From positions 10,191-74,190 of the forward strand of contig JAYWFU010000089.1 of the NCBI GenBank assembly GCA_043778625.1: a DNA stretch of 64,000 nt, read 5' to 3'. The notes under the pieces were generated by a model that saw only the letters and a list, made by a program, of their open reading frames with translations, ran no database searches and was not told the DNA's origin. Positions within the stretch are counted from its first letter, which is position 1, and the number at the start of each line of letters is the position of its first letter. Shown here in pieces: positions 27,064 to 35,463 of the stretch. The translations under genes and the position numbers were made by a program. Source of the DNA: JACMRI01 sp043778625 (lineage in GTDB: Bacteria > Bacteroidota > Bacteroidia > UBA4408).

Positions 27064-27819
27064 TTACCCACGTTGGCGCACGACTTCGTACAACAATACG
27101 CCACAAGCTACTGATACATTCAACGATTCAATATTACCTAGCAATGGTAATTTGGCTTTAATATCGCTTTGCTTTATTAACTCGCTACTTATGCCTTTGT
27201 CTTCGGCACCCATTATTATTGCGGTAGGTTTGGTGTATTCAAAGGCGGTGTACAAGGTGTCGGTTTTTTCGGTGCAGCTTACTAATTGTATGCCGTACTC
27301 TTTTAATAAAAATACGGTAGCTTTTAAGCTATCTACTTTGCACACGGGTATGCTGTGTAATGCCCCAGCCGATGTTTTTATAGCATCGGCATTAATCATA
27401 GCACCACCTCGGCTAGGTATTATTATGGCGTGTACTCCTGTGCAGTTAGCAGTACGGGCTATTGCTCCAAAGTTACGTACATCGGTTATGCCATCTAATA
27501 TAAGTAATAATGGTACTTGCCCTTGTTCATTACACTGAGTAATTATTTCTTCAATATTTTGATATTCAATAGAACTCATAAAGCCAATTACGCCTTGATG
27601 GTTGGCTCTAGTTTCGCGGTTAATGCGCTCGGGTGGCACTAATTGATAAGGCACTTCGTGGTCGCGGCATACTTTAAACAAATCGCCTGTGAGCGAGTTA
27701 CTCAAGCCCTTTTGTATCATTAGCTTATCAATAGTTTTACCATTTTCAATGGCTTCAATTACTGCACGTGTGCCGTATATTAAATTTTCTTTAACAGGGC
27801 GGTTGTTGTTATTAAACAT
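27064..27819 (-). CDS. rlmB: 23S rRNA (guanosine-2'-O-)-methyltransferase, TrmH/SpoU family
   Basis: A 251-residue SPOUT methyltransferase. The N-terminal substrate-binding domain (YGTRAVIEAIENGKTIDKLM) precedes the knot domain with motif 1 LDGITDVRNFGAIARTANC, motif 2 IIMGAEDKGISSELIKQ and motif 3 IESLNVSVACGVLLYEV. It uses S-adenosylmethionine to methylate a 23S rRNA guanosine ribose. It follows the PTPS-family gene by 31 bp on the same strand. Confidence 0.9.
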   Translation of the reverse strand: MFNNNNRPVKENLIYGTRAVIEAIENGKTIDKLMIQKGLSNSLTGDLFKVCRDHEVPYQLVPPERINRETRANHQGVIGFMSSIEYQNIEEIITQCNEQGQVPLLLILDGITDVRNFGAIARTANCTGVHAIIIPSRGGAMINADAIKTSAGALHSIPVCKVDSLKATVFLLKEYGIQLVSCTEKTDTLYTAFEYTKPTAIIMGAEDKGISSELIKQSDIKAKLPLLGNIESLNVSVACGVLLYEVVRQRG

Positions 27820-27850
27820 ATAAGTTGTGTTGTGATAAATTTAAAAAATA

Positions 27851-28258
27851 TTAAGCAGGATATTCTACAAAATTATTTTCGGTTTCGTAAAGTGTAATTT
27901 TAATTTCAAAAACCTTGTCAATGTGGACACGTAGCTTATTATAAATTACCATAGCTATGTTTTCAGCTGAAGGATTAAGGTCTTTAAATTCTTCAGTATC
28001 GAGGTTCAGGTTACGATGGTCAAATGGTTCTTCTACATGGGTTTTAATCAAATTACTTAGTATGCCTAAGTCAAATACATAACCCGTTTCTGGATTTACT
28101 TCACCAATAATTTTCACAAACAAATTGTAATTATGTCCATGATATCTGTCGTTGTTACATTTTCCAAAAATGCGTTTATTAGTTTCTGCATCCCAAGCAG
28201 GGTTGTTAAGGCGATGCGCGGCGTTAAAATGAGCTTTGCGAATTACTGCGGTTTTCAT
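27851..28258 (-). CDS. 6-pyruvoyl-tetrahydropterin synthase / QueD-family enzyme
   Basis: A 135-residue T-fold enzyme with zinc ligands His15 (NAAHRL), His40 and His42 (YHGHNY) and nucleophile Cys34. The motif is FGKCNNDRYHGHNY, that is C-x5-HGH, as in PTPS of tetrahydrobiopterin synthesis; classic QueD has C-x3-HGH. EPFDHRNLN is the usual His/Asp segment. Automatic annotation would call it QueD (queuosine precursor step). The motif leaves a pterin role open. No other queuosine or folate gene is in the window. Confidence 0.82.
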   Translation of the reverse strand: MKTAVIRKAHFNAAHRLNNPAWDAETNKRIFGKCNNDRYHGHNYNLFVKIIGEVNPETGYVFDLGILSNLIKTHVEEPFDHRNLNLDTEEFKDLNPSAENIAMVIYNKLRVHIDKVFEIKITLYETENNFVEYPA

Positions 28259-28278
28259 AGTAGAAGTGTTTTTTTATT

Positions 28279-28306
28279 GGTGTATTTTATGTGTATTATG
28301 TTAAAA
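28279..28306 (+). other. dif-like 28-mer (candidate XerCD recombination site)
   Basis: The 28-mer matches Escherichia coli dif at 20 of 28 positions by eye: GGTG at the XerC end, a 6-bp centre TGTGTA, and an almost complete XerD arm TTATGTTAAAA. It is intergenic, between divergent genes, and lies between xerD and xerC. The background is AT-rich, so chance similarity is possible. Confidence 0.3.
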
Positions 28307-28443
28307 ATAATGTAGTACAAACATACTATGAAACTATGTAAACATTAACATTGTTGCAATTTAATTTACAGTTATAATATGTCGTTTTTTTCAAATACAT
28401 TTACTCCAAGATTTAATATTTACAAGCAACTCAATTTTACACT

Positions 28444-29322
28444 ATGCGTTTTGCATTATTTGGCAACAGCTACAATCCTCAATTACAACCGTTTATACAA
28501 GCACTGGTAAATAAGCTACATACTAGTAATGCTACGTTAGTAGTACATCATGGCTATTATGAGCTACTACAAAACGATATTACGTTTCATCGTACGCCAC
28601 AATTATTTAGCTCTAACACCACGCTTAGTACCATGGCCGATGTACTTATATCCATAGGCGGAGATGGTACTATGCTAAGCACAATTAAGTACGTACAACA
28701 TACTACTATGCCTGTAATAGGCTTAAATGCTGGACGTTTGGGGTTTTTGGCTAATATTGCTAAAGATGAAATTGACCTTGCAATTGACGCCCTAATTAAC
28801 AAACAATACACCATTGAAACGCGTAGCTTGTTACGCCTAACAACATCGGTTAATTTGTTTGATGGCTTTAATTACGCTCTTAACGAATGTACTATACACA
28901 AGCGCGATTCGGCAGCTATGATAACTATTCATGCGTATTTAAACGACGAATTTTTAAATTCCTACTGGGCTGATGGCCTAATAATAGCAACTCCTACAGG
29001 TTCCACAGCATACTCATTAAGTTGTGGCGGGCCAATTGTAACGCCTGATTGCGCCAATTTTATTATTACGCCTATTGCTCCGCATAACCTTAATGTGCGC
29101 CCACTAATTATACCCGACAACAAAATATTAAAACTAAAAGTAGAGGGCCGACAAAATAATTTTTTAGTAACGTTAGATTCACGTTCGCAAACAATAACGT
29201 CCGACATTGAACTTATTTTAACCAAAGACGAGTACATGTTTAGTACTATTAAATTACACAACCAAAGTTTTTTTAATACCCTACGCAATAAGTTAATGTG
29301 GGGGCTTGATAAACGTAACTAA
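28444..29322 (+). CDS. nadK: NAD kinase
   Basis: A 292-residue ATP-NAD kinase that makes NADP. It carries GGDGT (72-76, in LISIGGDGTMLST), NECTIHKRDSAAM, and the substrate loop DGLIIATPTGSTAYSLSCGG. Length is normal. It is transcribed divergently from the PTPS-family gene and is followed 28 bp later by purN. The 128 bp upstream are AT-rich without a clear promoter. Confidence 0.95.
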   Translation: MRFALFGNSYNPQLQPFIQALVNKLHTSNATLVVHHGYYELLQNDITFHRTPQLFSSNTTLSTMADVLISIGGDGTMLSTIKYVQHTTMPVIGLNAGRLGFLANIAKDEIDLAIDALINKQYTIETRSLLRLTTSVNLFDGFNYALNECTIHKRDSAAMITIHAYLNDEFLNSYWADGLIIATPTGSTAYSLSCGGPIVTPDCANFIITPIAPHNLNVRPLIIPDNKILKLKVEGRQNNFLVTLDSRSQTITSDIELILTKDEYMFSTIKLHNQSFFNTLRNKLMWGLDKRN

Positions 29323-29350
29323 GCATGTACACATAATTAATAATAATTGA

Positions 29351-29920
29351 ATGATTAACATAGCCATATTTGCATCGGGGGCAGGGAGTAATGCACTTAA
29401 TTTAATTAAATACTTTAACACTAATACGCACGCTAACATAGCCTGTGTAGCTTGTAACAAGACTGATGCAGGCGTTATTGATAAAGCTAAGGCGCACAAT
29501 ATACCCGTGTTTTTATTTGACAAAACACTATTTGATAACGAGCAATTGTTTATGCATCGCCTTGCTATTTACGAGATTAATTTTATTGTGCTAGCTGGTT
29601 TTTTGTGGAAAGTTCCCAGCTATTTAGTACAACAATTTCCTAACAAAATCATTAACCTGCACCCCGCGTTATTGCCTAATTATGGCGGCAAAGGTATGTA
29701 TGGTATGCACGTTCATACTGCCGTTATTGCTAACCACGAAACACAATCGGGCATTACTATACACTACGTAAACGAGCATTACGATGAAGGACAAATAATA
29801 GCACAATACACCACTGAAATTTTGCCTAACGATACGCCTGAAATTTTAGCGCAAAAAATACATTTACTCGAGCATACTCACTTGCCTAGTGTTGTAGCAC
29901 AAGTAGTAGCTACGCTTTAA
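29351..29920 (+). CDS. purN: Phosphoribosylglycinamide formyltransferase
   Basis: A 189-residue GAR transformylase of purine synthesis, using 10-formyl-tetrahydrofolate. The phosphate loop is ASGAGSNALN (8-17). Catalytic residues are Asn102 and His104 in NLHPALLPNYGGKG, and Asp145 in HYDEGQII; these match the Asn-His-Asp triad of the Escherichia coli enzyme. It follows nadK and ends at a large palindromic terminator. Confidence 0.94.
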   Translation: MINIAIFASGAGSNALNLIKYFNTNTHANIACVACNKTDAGVIDKAKAHNIPVFLFDKTLFDNEQLFMHRLAIYEINFIVLAGFLWKVPSYLVQQFPNKIINLHPALLPNYGGKGMYGMHVHTAVIANHETQSGITIHYVNEHYDEGQIIAQYTTEILPNDTPEILAQKIHLLEHTHLPSVVAQVVATL

Positions 29921-29972
29921 ACAACAAAATAGGGTTAAACTAATATATTAGTTTAACCCTATTTTGTTGTTT
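29919..29972. terminator. Bidirectional terminator, 54-bp perfect palindrome
   Basis: The sequence from 29919 to 29972 equals its own reverse complement (left half begins AAACAACAAAATAGGGTTAA). It starts within the purN stop codon and ends 28 bp before the hpf stop on the other strand, with A-rich and T-rich flanks at each end. It serves both converging genes. Confidence 0.85.
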
Positions 29973-29999
29973 GATTAGGACATTATATCCAATAATTAA

Positions 30000-30314
30000 T
30001 TATTCAACTGAAGCGTGCTTATCTTGTATTTTTTCTTTGTGCTTAATTATCTGGGTTTTTAATGCACTACACGCTTCTTCGCACGCTTCTTCAAACGATT
30101 TTGCATGTTTTTTAGAAAACATATCATGTCCCTTAACCAATAATTTTATTTCGGTTACTTTGTTTTCGCTATCGCTCGATTTATCTAGCTTTAATATAAC
30201 TTCTGCACCACTTATTTGGTCAAAAAAAGTCATTAGTTTTTCAACTTTTTCGTTTACAAATGCAATTAATTTTTGGTCTGCTGTAAAGTGTACCGATTCA
30301 ATGTTAATCTTCAT
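30000..30314 (-). CDS. hpf: Ribosome hibernation-promoting factor, HPF/YfiA short form
   Basis: A 104-residue protein of the HPF/RaiA family. It begins MKINIESVHFTADQKLIAFV, continues KLMTFFDQISGAEVILKLD, and has the conserved helix SFEEACEEACSALKTQI. Short HPF binds the decoding centre of stalled ribosomes in slow growth. It lacks the long-form C-terminal dimerisation domain. It lies 75 bp downstream of xerC, an order seen in other Bacteroidota. Confidence 0.9.
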   Translation of the reverse strand: MKINIESVHFTADQKLIAFVNEKVEKLMTFFDQISGAEVILKLDKSSDSENKVTEIKLLVKGHDMFSKKHAKSFEEACEEACSALKTQIIKHKEKIQDKHASVE

Positions 30315-30389
30315 GATTTCTAGGTGTTTTTAAATTTATTAATTAAACATTTAATTTTTGTTGTTACAAAGAGTAATTATAAAAAATAA

Positions 30390-31274
30390 TTACGCCTTTG
30401 GATGAGCCAAGTTATAAGTTTTTTTTAATGTTTCAATGGAATTATGTGTATAAATTTGTGTGGCTGCTAAATTAGCGTGCCCCATCATTTCTTTAATGGC
30501 ATTAATGTCAGCTCCTTGGTTTAATAAATGTGTAGCAAACGTATGGCGTAGCACATGTGGGCTCTTGCGGTCGGTGGTGGGTAGTAAGCTCAACATTTGT
30601 TTAATTATTTTTCCCATTTTAGCAGGTGTAAATGGTTTATTTTTATCATCAATAAGCAATATGTCGCTAGCCACATTGGGCCGTGTATGTAAGTATTTTT
30701 TTAGCATAGCGCATACTTCAAGCGTTATGGGTACTAGGCGTTCTTTGTTGCGTTTGCCTAGCACTTTTATACTCATATCGTATAAGTTTACGTGTTGTAA
30801 TGGTACGTTAATTAACTCGCTCAAACGTACACCAGTAAAGTAAAATAAACTAAAACTTAAGTAGTAAGTATACTCTACTGGATTGCTTAAATCAAAATGC
30901 GTGGCAAAACATTGGTATAAATTTTCCATTCGCGATTCTTCCACAAATTGTGGTAAACGTTTTTGTTGTTTGGGAGCAACAATTTTTAGCATAGGGTTTA
31001 CTAACAGTACATCTAAACGCATTAAAAATTTGTAATACGTTTTTAGCGTTGATATTTTACGATTAATTGTAGCGGATTTATTTTCGTCTTCGGCCAAAAA
31101 AGTTATCCAAGTACGAATGTGTTTGGCTGTAATATCGTTAATAGTATTAAAGTGTACATTATCCATTACGTAGGCTTCAAATTGTTGTAAATCAATTAAA
31201 TAAGCGGTAGTGGTATGATTTGAAAAACGTTTTTCAAAACGCAAATAATTTTCAAAATCGGTGCTGTAAAACAT
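30390..31274 (-). CDS. xerC: Site-specific tyrosine recombinase XerC
   Basis: A 294-residue integrase-family protein with catalytic Arg150 (FTGVRLSEL), Lys174, His240 and Arg243 (PHVLRHTFATHLLNQGADI), His266 (MMGHANL) and Tyr275 (IYTHNS). Its N-terminal core-binding domain is at ~3-90. It pairs with XerD in dimer resolution. XerC rather than XerD is chosen because of the FTGVR segment and the linkage to hpf; the two names could be swapped. Confidence 0.88.
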   Translation of the reverse strand: MFYSTDFENYLRFEKRFSNHTTTAYLIDLQQFEAYVMDNVHFNTINDITAKHIRTWITFLAEDENKSATINRKISTLKTYYKFLMRLDVLLVNPMLKIVAPKQQKRLPQFVEESRMENLYQCFATHFDLSNPVEYTYYLSFSLFYFTGVRLSELINVPLQHVNLYDMSIKVLGKRNKERLVPITLEVCAMLKKYLHTRPNVASDILLIDDKNKPFTPAKMGKIIKQMLSLLPTTDRKSPHVLRHTFATHLLNQGADINAIKEMMGHANLAATQIYTHNSIETLKKTYNLAHPKA

Positions 31275-31400
31275 TGCAATTATTTTTTAGGTGTTGTAAT
31301 TCACACTATGGATTGTGTAGGTACTTATCTATTTCAAATATAGTGGTAAAATAATTATCTACAAACATAGTAGTAGTAAGTAAAGTTACAGCTATACGGT

Positions 31401-32843
31401 TTAATAATCGTTGTAATGATTAAACAAAGTAGATTGTATGCCCACGTACACAATGCTACTAATGCCATTAGTTTTAATAACAGTAGTGCCTGCGCATACT
31501 GTAGCTAGTTTAAATGAATAACTTGCCTGTAAGTTAGCCGTTATACGCTGTATACGATTACCTTGTAGGGTAGTAACACCAAAATCGGCAACACGTGAGG
31601 TATATGATGTGTAAATATTATTACCATAGTTTTGAGTAATAGTACTTACACCAGTTACAAAATAACTGCCCTTAGCTACTAGCTGTAATTTATTACTACG
31701 GTAGGATAGTAACGCTAATGCCTCCACAAAATTAGCCCCTGCGGGGTGCGCCAATGCTTGATTGTAGTGCCCATAATTAATAAGTGAATCAGCGTGGGCA
31801 TAGGTGTAAGGGCGCACATAATTAAACTCGGCTAGGGCTACAAACTGTTTTTTGTTGCTCACATAATTGTATTTAGCACCTGCCTGCGCCGCATACTTAT
31901 TACCCCACCAATGGGTGCGCTTTACAAAGTACGATAGCAAAAATTCATCTAATACAAATTGACTGTAAAGCGTTAAATTTTTAATTGGTTTTATTTTTAA
32001 AATAAGCCCCAGTAGCTCGTTATCAGTGCTACCTTGGCTATACTCCACTGGGCGAAAAAACGTAATGGGATTAAGATAAGTTAAGTCGTATTTGAATTTG
32101 TAGGTATTATTACTACGTGTAGGAAACACTACCGTTTCGTACAACTGCACGTTGAGCCACTTACTAGGCGTATAACTTATACTATGAAATGTCATAAATT
32201 TATTCCTGTTTTTATTATCCAACGGCTTGCTATCATTCATATCCACAAGGTGAGCGTAAGTAGTAGCGTATTGTAATTGTTTAAACTTAGCATCAAAACT
32301 CAAGTGGTAAAATGGTGCAACATTATCGCTGAGTACTAATGAACGATACCCCTCCCCCACAAAAAAACGATTGCGCCCCGCATGTAAGTTAATGTATTTG
32401 TTAGGCGTATATTTTACATTAAAATCAAGGTAATTACTGGTAACAAAATTTTTGTTTTTAGTATAAAAGGCTGTACCCACGCTACCTATGCTCTGCGTTT
32501 GATGTATGCCAGAATCTAAGCCAGTAGTGCCATTAAGCCACACACGTTGGTAATTAATACTCGCTGCTAGCTTCGCTGAATAATAATGGTTAATTGAAAA
32601 CCCAATACCTAGCTCCGCTCCTACTTTGTTTTTTTGGAATGTTGAAATTGCTACAGGCAAAATTTTTAATCGAGTTTGTTTTTTAATTGAGTCGTGTTTT
32701 AAGCCAATTGTATTAATAACACGATGCGGCACATTGTTAATTGCGGTATCAATAACACGATTAGTTATTGATTGATAATTAATGTACTGCGCATTAACAT
32801 TGGCAACTATACACAATAAAACAATTATAAAGGTGTTACGCAT
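31401..32843 (-). CDS. Wzi-like / RemB-like outer-membrane beta-barrel protein
   Basis: A 480-residue exported protein (signal MRNTFIIVLLCIVANVNAQ). It is rich in alternating aromatic/polar beta strands. The segment NLHAGRNRFFVGEGYRSLVL matches the Wzi capsule-assembly barrel and the related gliding protein RemB of Flavobacterium. FDAKFKQLQYATTYAHLVDM and TYLNPITFFRPVEYS are further family-like segments. Such proteins hold capsule polysaccharide at the surface or aid motility. It overlaps the WecA-like gene by 8 bp, and a paralogue lies on that gene's other side. Confidence 0.72.
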   Translation of the reverse strand: MRNTFIIVLLCIVANVNAQYINYQSITNRVIDTAINNVPHRVINTIGLKHDSIKKQTRLKILPVAISTFQKNKVGAELGIGFSINHYYSAKLAASINYQRVWLNGTTGLDSGIHQTQSIGSVGTAFYTKNKNFVTSNYLDFNVKYTPNKYINLHAGRNRFFVGEGYRSLVLSDNVAPFYHLSFDAKFKQLQYATTYAHLVDMNDSKPLDNKNRNKFMTFHSISYTPSKWLNVQLYETVVFPTRSNNTYKFKYDLTYLNPITFFRPVEYSQGSTDNELLGLILKIKPIKNLTLYSQFVLDEFLLSYFVKRTHWWGNKYAAQAGAKYNYVSNKKQFVALAEFNYVRPYTYAHADSLINYGHYNQALAHPAGANFVEALALLSYRSNKLQLVAKGSYFVTGVSTITQNYGNNIYTSYTSRVADFGVTTLQGNRIQRITANLQASYSFKLATVCAGTTVIKTNGISSIVYVGIQSTLFNHYNDY

Positions 32844-33882
32844 TTTTAGGTTTTATTAAAAATGGCAATTGCCCCGCCACAATAGTGGTGGCTAGCACAC
32901 TTACAAACTGTACTAATGTGGATTGTTGATGTAGGCTATACACCAATAGTATTAATACTATTGTAAAGCCATATAACATAACTGCAATGCACGCATGGCT
33001 ACAACCTAACCTTAGTAGTTGATGATGTATGTGGTTTTTATCAGCTTCAAATGGTGAGTGTCCTTTTAGTGCTCTAATTAAAAAAACTCTAAACGTATCA
33101 TATAACGGATACACTAATAAAGTAAGTACAAACACAGGTCTACTAAGGGTTACAAGGGCTGGATAGTATATTTTATTTACATCAAAACTCAAGCAACGTA
33201 TTACTAACATAGCTATAATTAACCCAATAATTAACGATCCACTATCGCCCATAAATAATTTAGCAGGTGCAAAATTAAACACCAAAAATGCAGCTAATGC
33301 ACCCGCTAATGCAAAGGCGAGTGCTGCCATACTAGCATCTTGCACAAAGTAAAACCAAGTACCTAACATAGTACTGGCTATAAAGCCTATGCCTGCTGCA
33401 AGTCCATCTACTCCATCAATTAAATTAAACGCATTAATTAACACAATAACTGTAGCTACGCTAAAAAATATTTGCCAGGTATCGTTCATTTCATATATAC
33501 CAAATATACCATGCATAGTTGTTATGCGTTGTTTAGCAAGCAATACCAATATAAAACTAATGATGATGAATGATAGTAGTTTTTTAACTGGGGCGGTGCC
33601 AATAATATCGTCTTTAATACCTACAAAAAATAAAAGCAGTGTTGTGGTTACAATATATTTTAAATCATGCGCATTATCAATAGGATACCACAGGGCGTAG
33701 CTAAACAATGTGGCCGCAAATATTATTATACCGCCAACGGTGGGTACAATGCGCTGGTGTACTTTACGGTCGCCATCGGGGGCATCAAATAAGCGTTTCA
33801 TTATAGCTACCTTAATTAATGCAGGTATGCTAAATAAACTTATGCAGGCAGCGGTAATAAATACGAGTAATAAATAGTCCAA
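32836..33882 (-). CDS. WecA/MraY-family undecaprenyl-phosphate phospho-sugar transferase
   Basis: A 348-residue polytopic protein (about 10 helices) of the polyprenyl-phosphate N-acetylhexosamine-1-phosphate transferase family. Motifs: DAPDGDRKVHQRIVPTVGG (33-51), the Asp pair in FVGIKDDIIG (91-92), NAFNLIDGVDGLAAG, FMGDSGSLIIG, and EADKNHIHHQLLRLG. It starts surface-polysaccharide or O-antigen units by moving a sugar phosphate to undecaprenyl phosphate. The HIHH loop is WecA-type, unlike MraY. Neighbours on both sides are Wzi/RemB-like, pointing to capsule or O-antigen. Confidence 0.88.
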   Translation of the reverse strand: MDYLLLVFITAACISLFSIPALIKVAIMKRLFDAPDGDRKVHQRIVPTVGGIIIFAATLFSYALWYPIDNAHDLKYIVTTTLLLFFVGIKDDIIGTAPVKKLLSFIIISFILVLLAKQRITTMHGIFGIYEMNDTWQIFFSVATVIVLINAFNLIDGVDGLAAGIGFIASTMLGTWFYFVQDASMAALAFALAGALAAFLVFNFAPAKLFMGDSGSLIIGLIIAMLVIRCLSFDVNKIYYPALVTLSRPVFVLTLLVYPLYDTFRVFLIRALKGHSPFEADKNHIHHQLLRLGCSHACIAVMLYGFTIVLILLVYSLHQQSTLVQFVSVLATTIVAGQLPFLIKPKNA

Positions 33883-33942
33883 GTGAATAGGTTGTAAAGA
33901 TGAATGATTTTTTATTTGCAGTTAAATATAGTACCCATTAAT

Positions 33943-35463
33943 TTAAAAATTGTAGTATAATTGGCTTAATTTGCATTGTAGTCCTGCGGTTATATAATTG
34001 CTATTGTAAGTTTTAGTACCTGTATTAGTGCGTTGTTCATAGCTTGCAAATAGGGTTAAGTAATTGCTTTGATTAGGAATATAAAATAAATTTACGGCAA
34101 TGTTTCTTTGACGCTCTACTGTATTAAAATAACTAGGATGTGCACCCGATGCGTTATTGGTGTTAATGCTACTTAACTGTCCCTCACGGTTAAGCATAGT
34201 TAATGCGTTTTGTGGTTGCAAATAATTGTAAGTGGCACTTGCGCCTATACCATATTTACTTACGTAATTAACAGTAGCGTAGATTTCATTATAGTTGTAA
34301 TTCCAAGGGTGATTAATGGGCTGATTATACTGCAACACGCTTGACTGCTGGGCTTTATTACTAGTGTATTCGGCCTGCAGGGTTAAACCTTTTAGCGTAA
34401 AACTATCAAACGATTTTACCCCAATTTGCATACCCTCATTAAACGAATGCAAAATCCATTGTGCGTAGGTATATGCTTTTTTTACAAAACGATACTTAAT
34501 ACAAAGCCCACTGTTATTGGTAGTGGCAGGTGTTAGCGTAATAATTGGATTAATTAATAACACATTAAACTTACCTGTGGCAGTATTAAAACTAGCTTCG
34601 GTTTGCTTACAATCAAATAGAGTAATTTGTAACTTATCATTAAACAATGATGCACCCACTATGTGCGTAGTAAGTGCTGTTTTATTAAAGTAAGGCTCTG
34701 TAAGCCCCGAATACGTTGTGTAGCGGTTAAGATCAATGTTAGTGAGTAAGGCATATTGTGTTTGATAAAAAAAGTGCTTGTAATTAACACTAACTCGCAC
34801 AAATGGATAATTTAACCCAATATCACTCATAAACAAACTACGATACCCATCGCCAACAAACTGCTTACCGCTACCCGCCTGTATGGCTATGTGCTTACGC
34901 ATATAAGTAATATAGCCACTTGCGTTGGTATAATCTACGCCTGTTTTTTTATAGGTTTTATAGCGTCCTTGCCCAGGTATTATTTCGGTGGCCTTGGCGT
35001 ATGCCTGCAAATACTGGGGTAATAGTGCTTGGTTCTCAGTAAACCATGTGTTAAATGATAAGTACTTGCCTAGCTTTCCGTTAGCATACACGCCTCGTGT
35101 GTTTTGGTATAGCGGTACACTATCGTGCGTAAGTGCAATATTTAATATTGGGTTTAAACGCAGGTAAGACGCATTGCTATCACGTAGTACCACAAAATCT
35201 TGTGCAAATAATTTGCGTTTAATGTAGTTTTTTTTGTTTTGAATTAAATTATCGCTCGTTACATTATTCAGTACAAAGGGCTTGCAAGCTGTAAGTACGT
35301 TGTGTTGCGAGCTATCGCTATACAATTGTGCCTCAGCATTGTAATAATTTTGATTATTCAGCAACGAATAATCAATATATGATTGCGCTCGCACACCTGT
35401 GTTTACAAGTAGTACAAGTGCACTAGTAAGTAGTAATTTAAAATAATTGTTGTTGCAATACAT
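33943..35463 (-). CDS. Wzi-like / RemB-like outer-membrane beta-barrel protein (second copy)
   Basis: A 506-residue exported protein with a signal ending GVRAQS. AIQAGSGKQFVGDGYRSLFM is the same landmark as in the 480-residue paralogue 1 kb away, followed by SVNYKHFFYQTQYALLTNID. It has many short beta strands and ends in an aromatic strand (LSQLYYNF), typical of outer-membrane barrels. Its start overlaps the end of the GDP-fucose synthase gene by 26 bp, which indicates translational coupling. The role is inferred as capsule or polysaccharide retention. Confidence 0.7.
   Translation of the reverse strand: MYCNNNYFKLLLTSALVLLVNTGVRAQSYIDYSLLNNQNYYNAEAQLYSDSSQHNVLTACKPFVLNNVTSDNLIQNKKNYIKRKLFAQDFVVLRDSNASYLRLNPILNIALTHDSVPLYQNTRGVYANGKLGKYLSFNTWFTENQALLPQYLQAYAKATEIIPGQGRYKTYKKTGVDYTNASGYITYMRKHIAIQAGSGKQFVGDGYRSLFMSDIGLNYPFVRVSVNYKHFFYQTQYALLTNIDLNRYTTYSGLTEPYFNKTALTTHIVGASLFNDKLQITLFDCKQTEASFNTATGKFNVLLINPIITLTPATTNNSGLCIKYRFVKKAYTYAQWILHSFNEGMQIGVKSFDSFTLKGLTLQAEYTSNKAQQSSVLQYNQPINHPWNYNYNEIYATVNYVSKYGIGASATYNYLQPQNALTMLNREGQLSSINTNNASGAHPSYFNTVERQRNIAVNLFYIPNQSNYLTLFASYEQRTNTGTKTYNSNYITAGLQCKLSQLYYNF

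Noticed and set aside
27056..27538. 160-codon plus-strand open frame
   Set aside because: It is the complement of rlmB, whose motifs are clear, and shows no protein-like features of its own.
28316..28443. Riboswitch or leader in the nadK upstream region
   Set aside because: AT-rich with only short inverted repeats; no recognisable conserved RNA motif.
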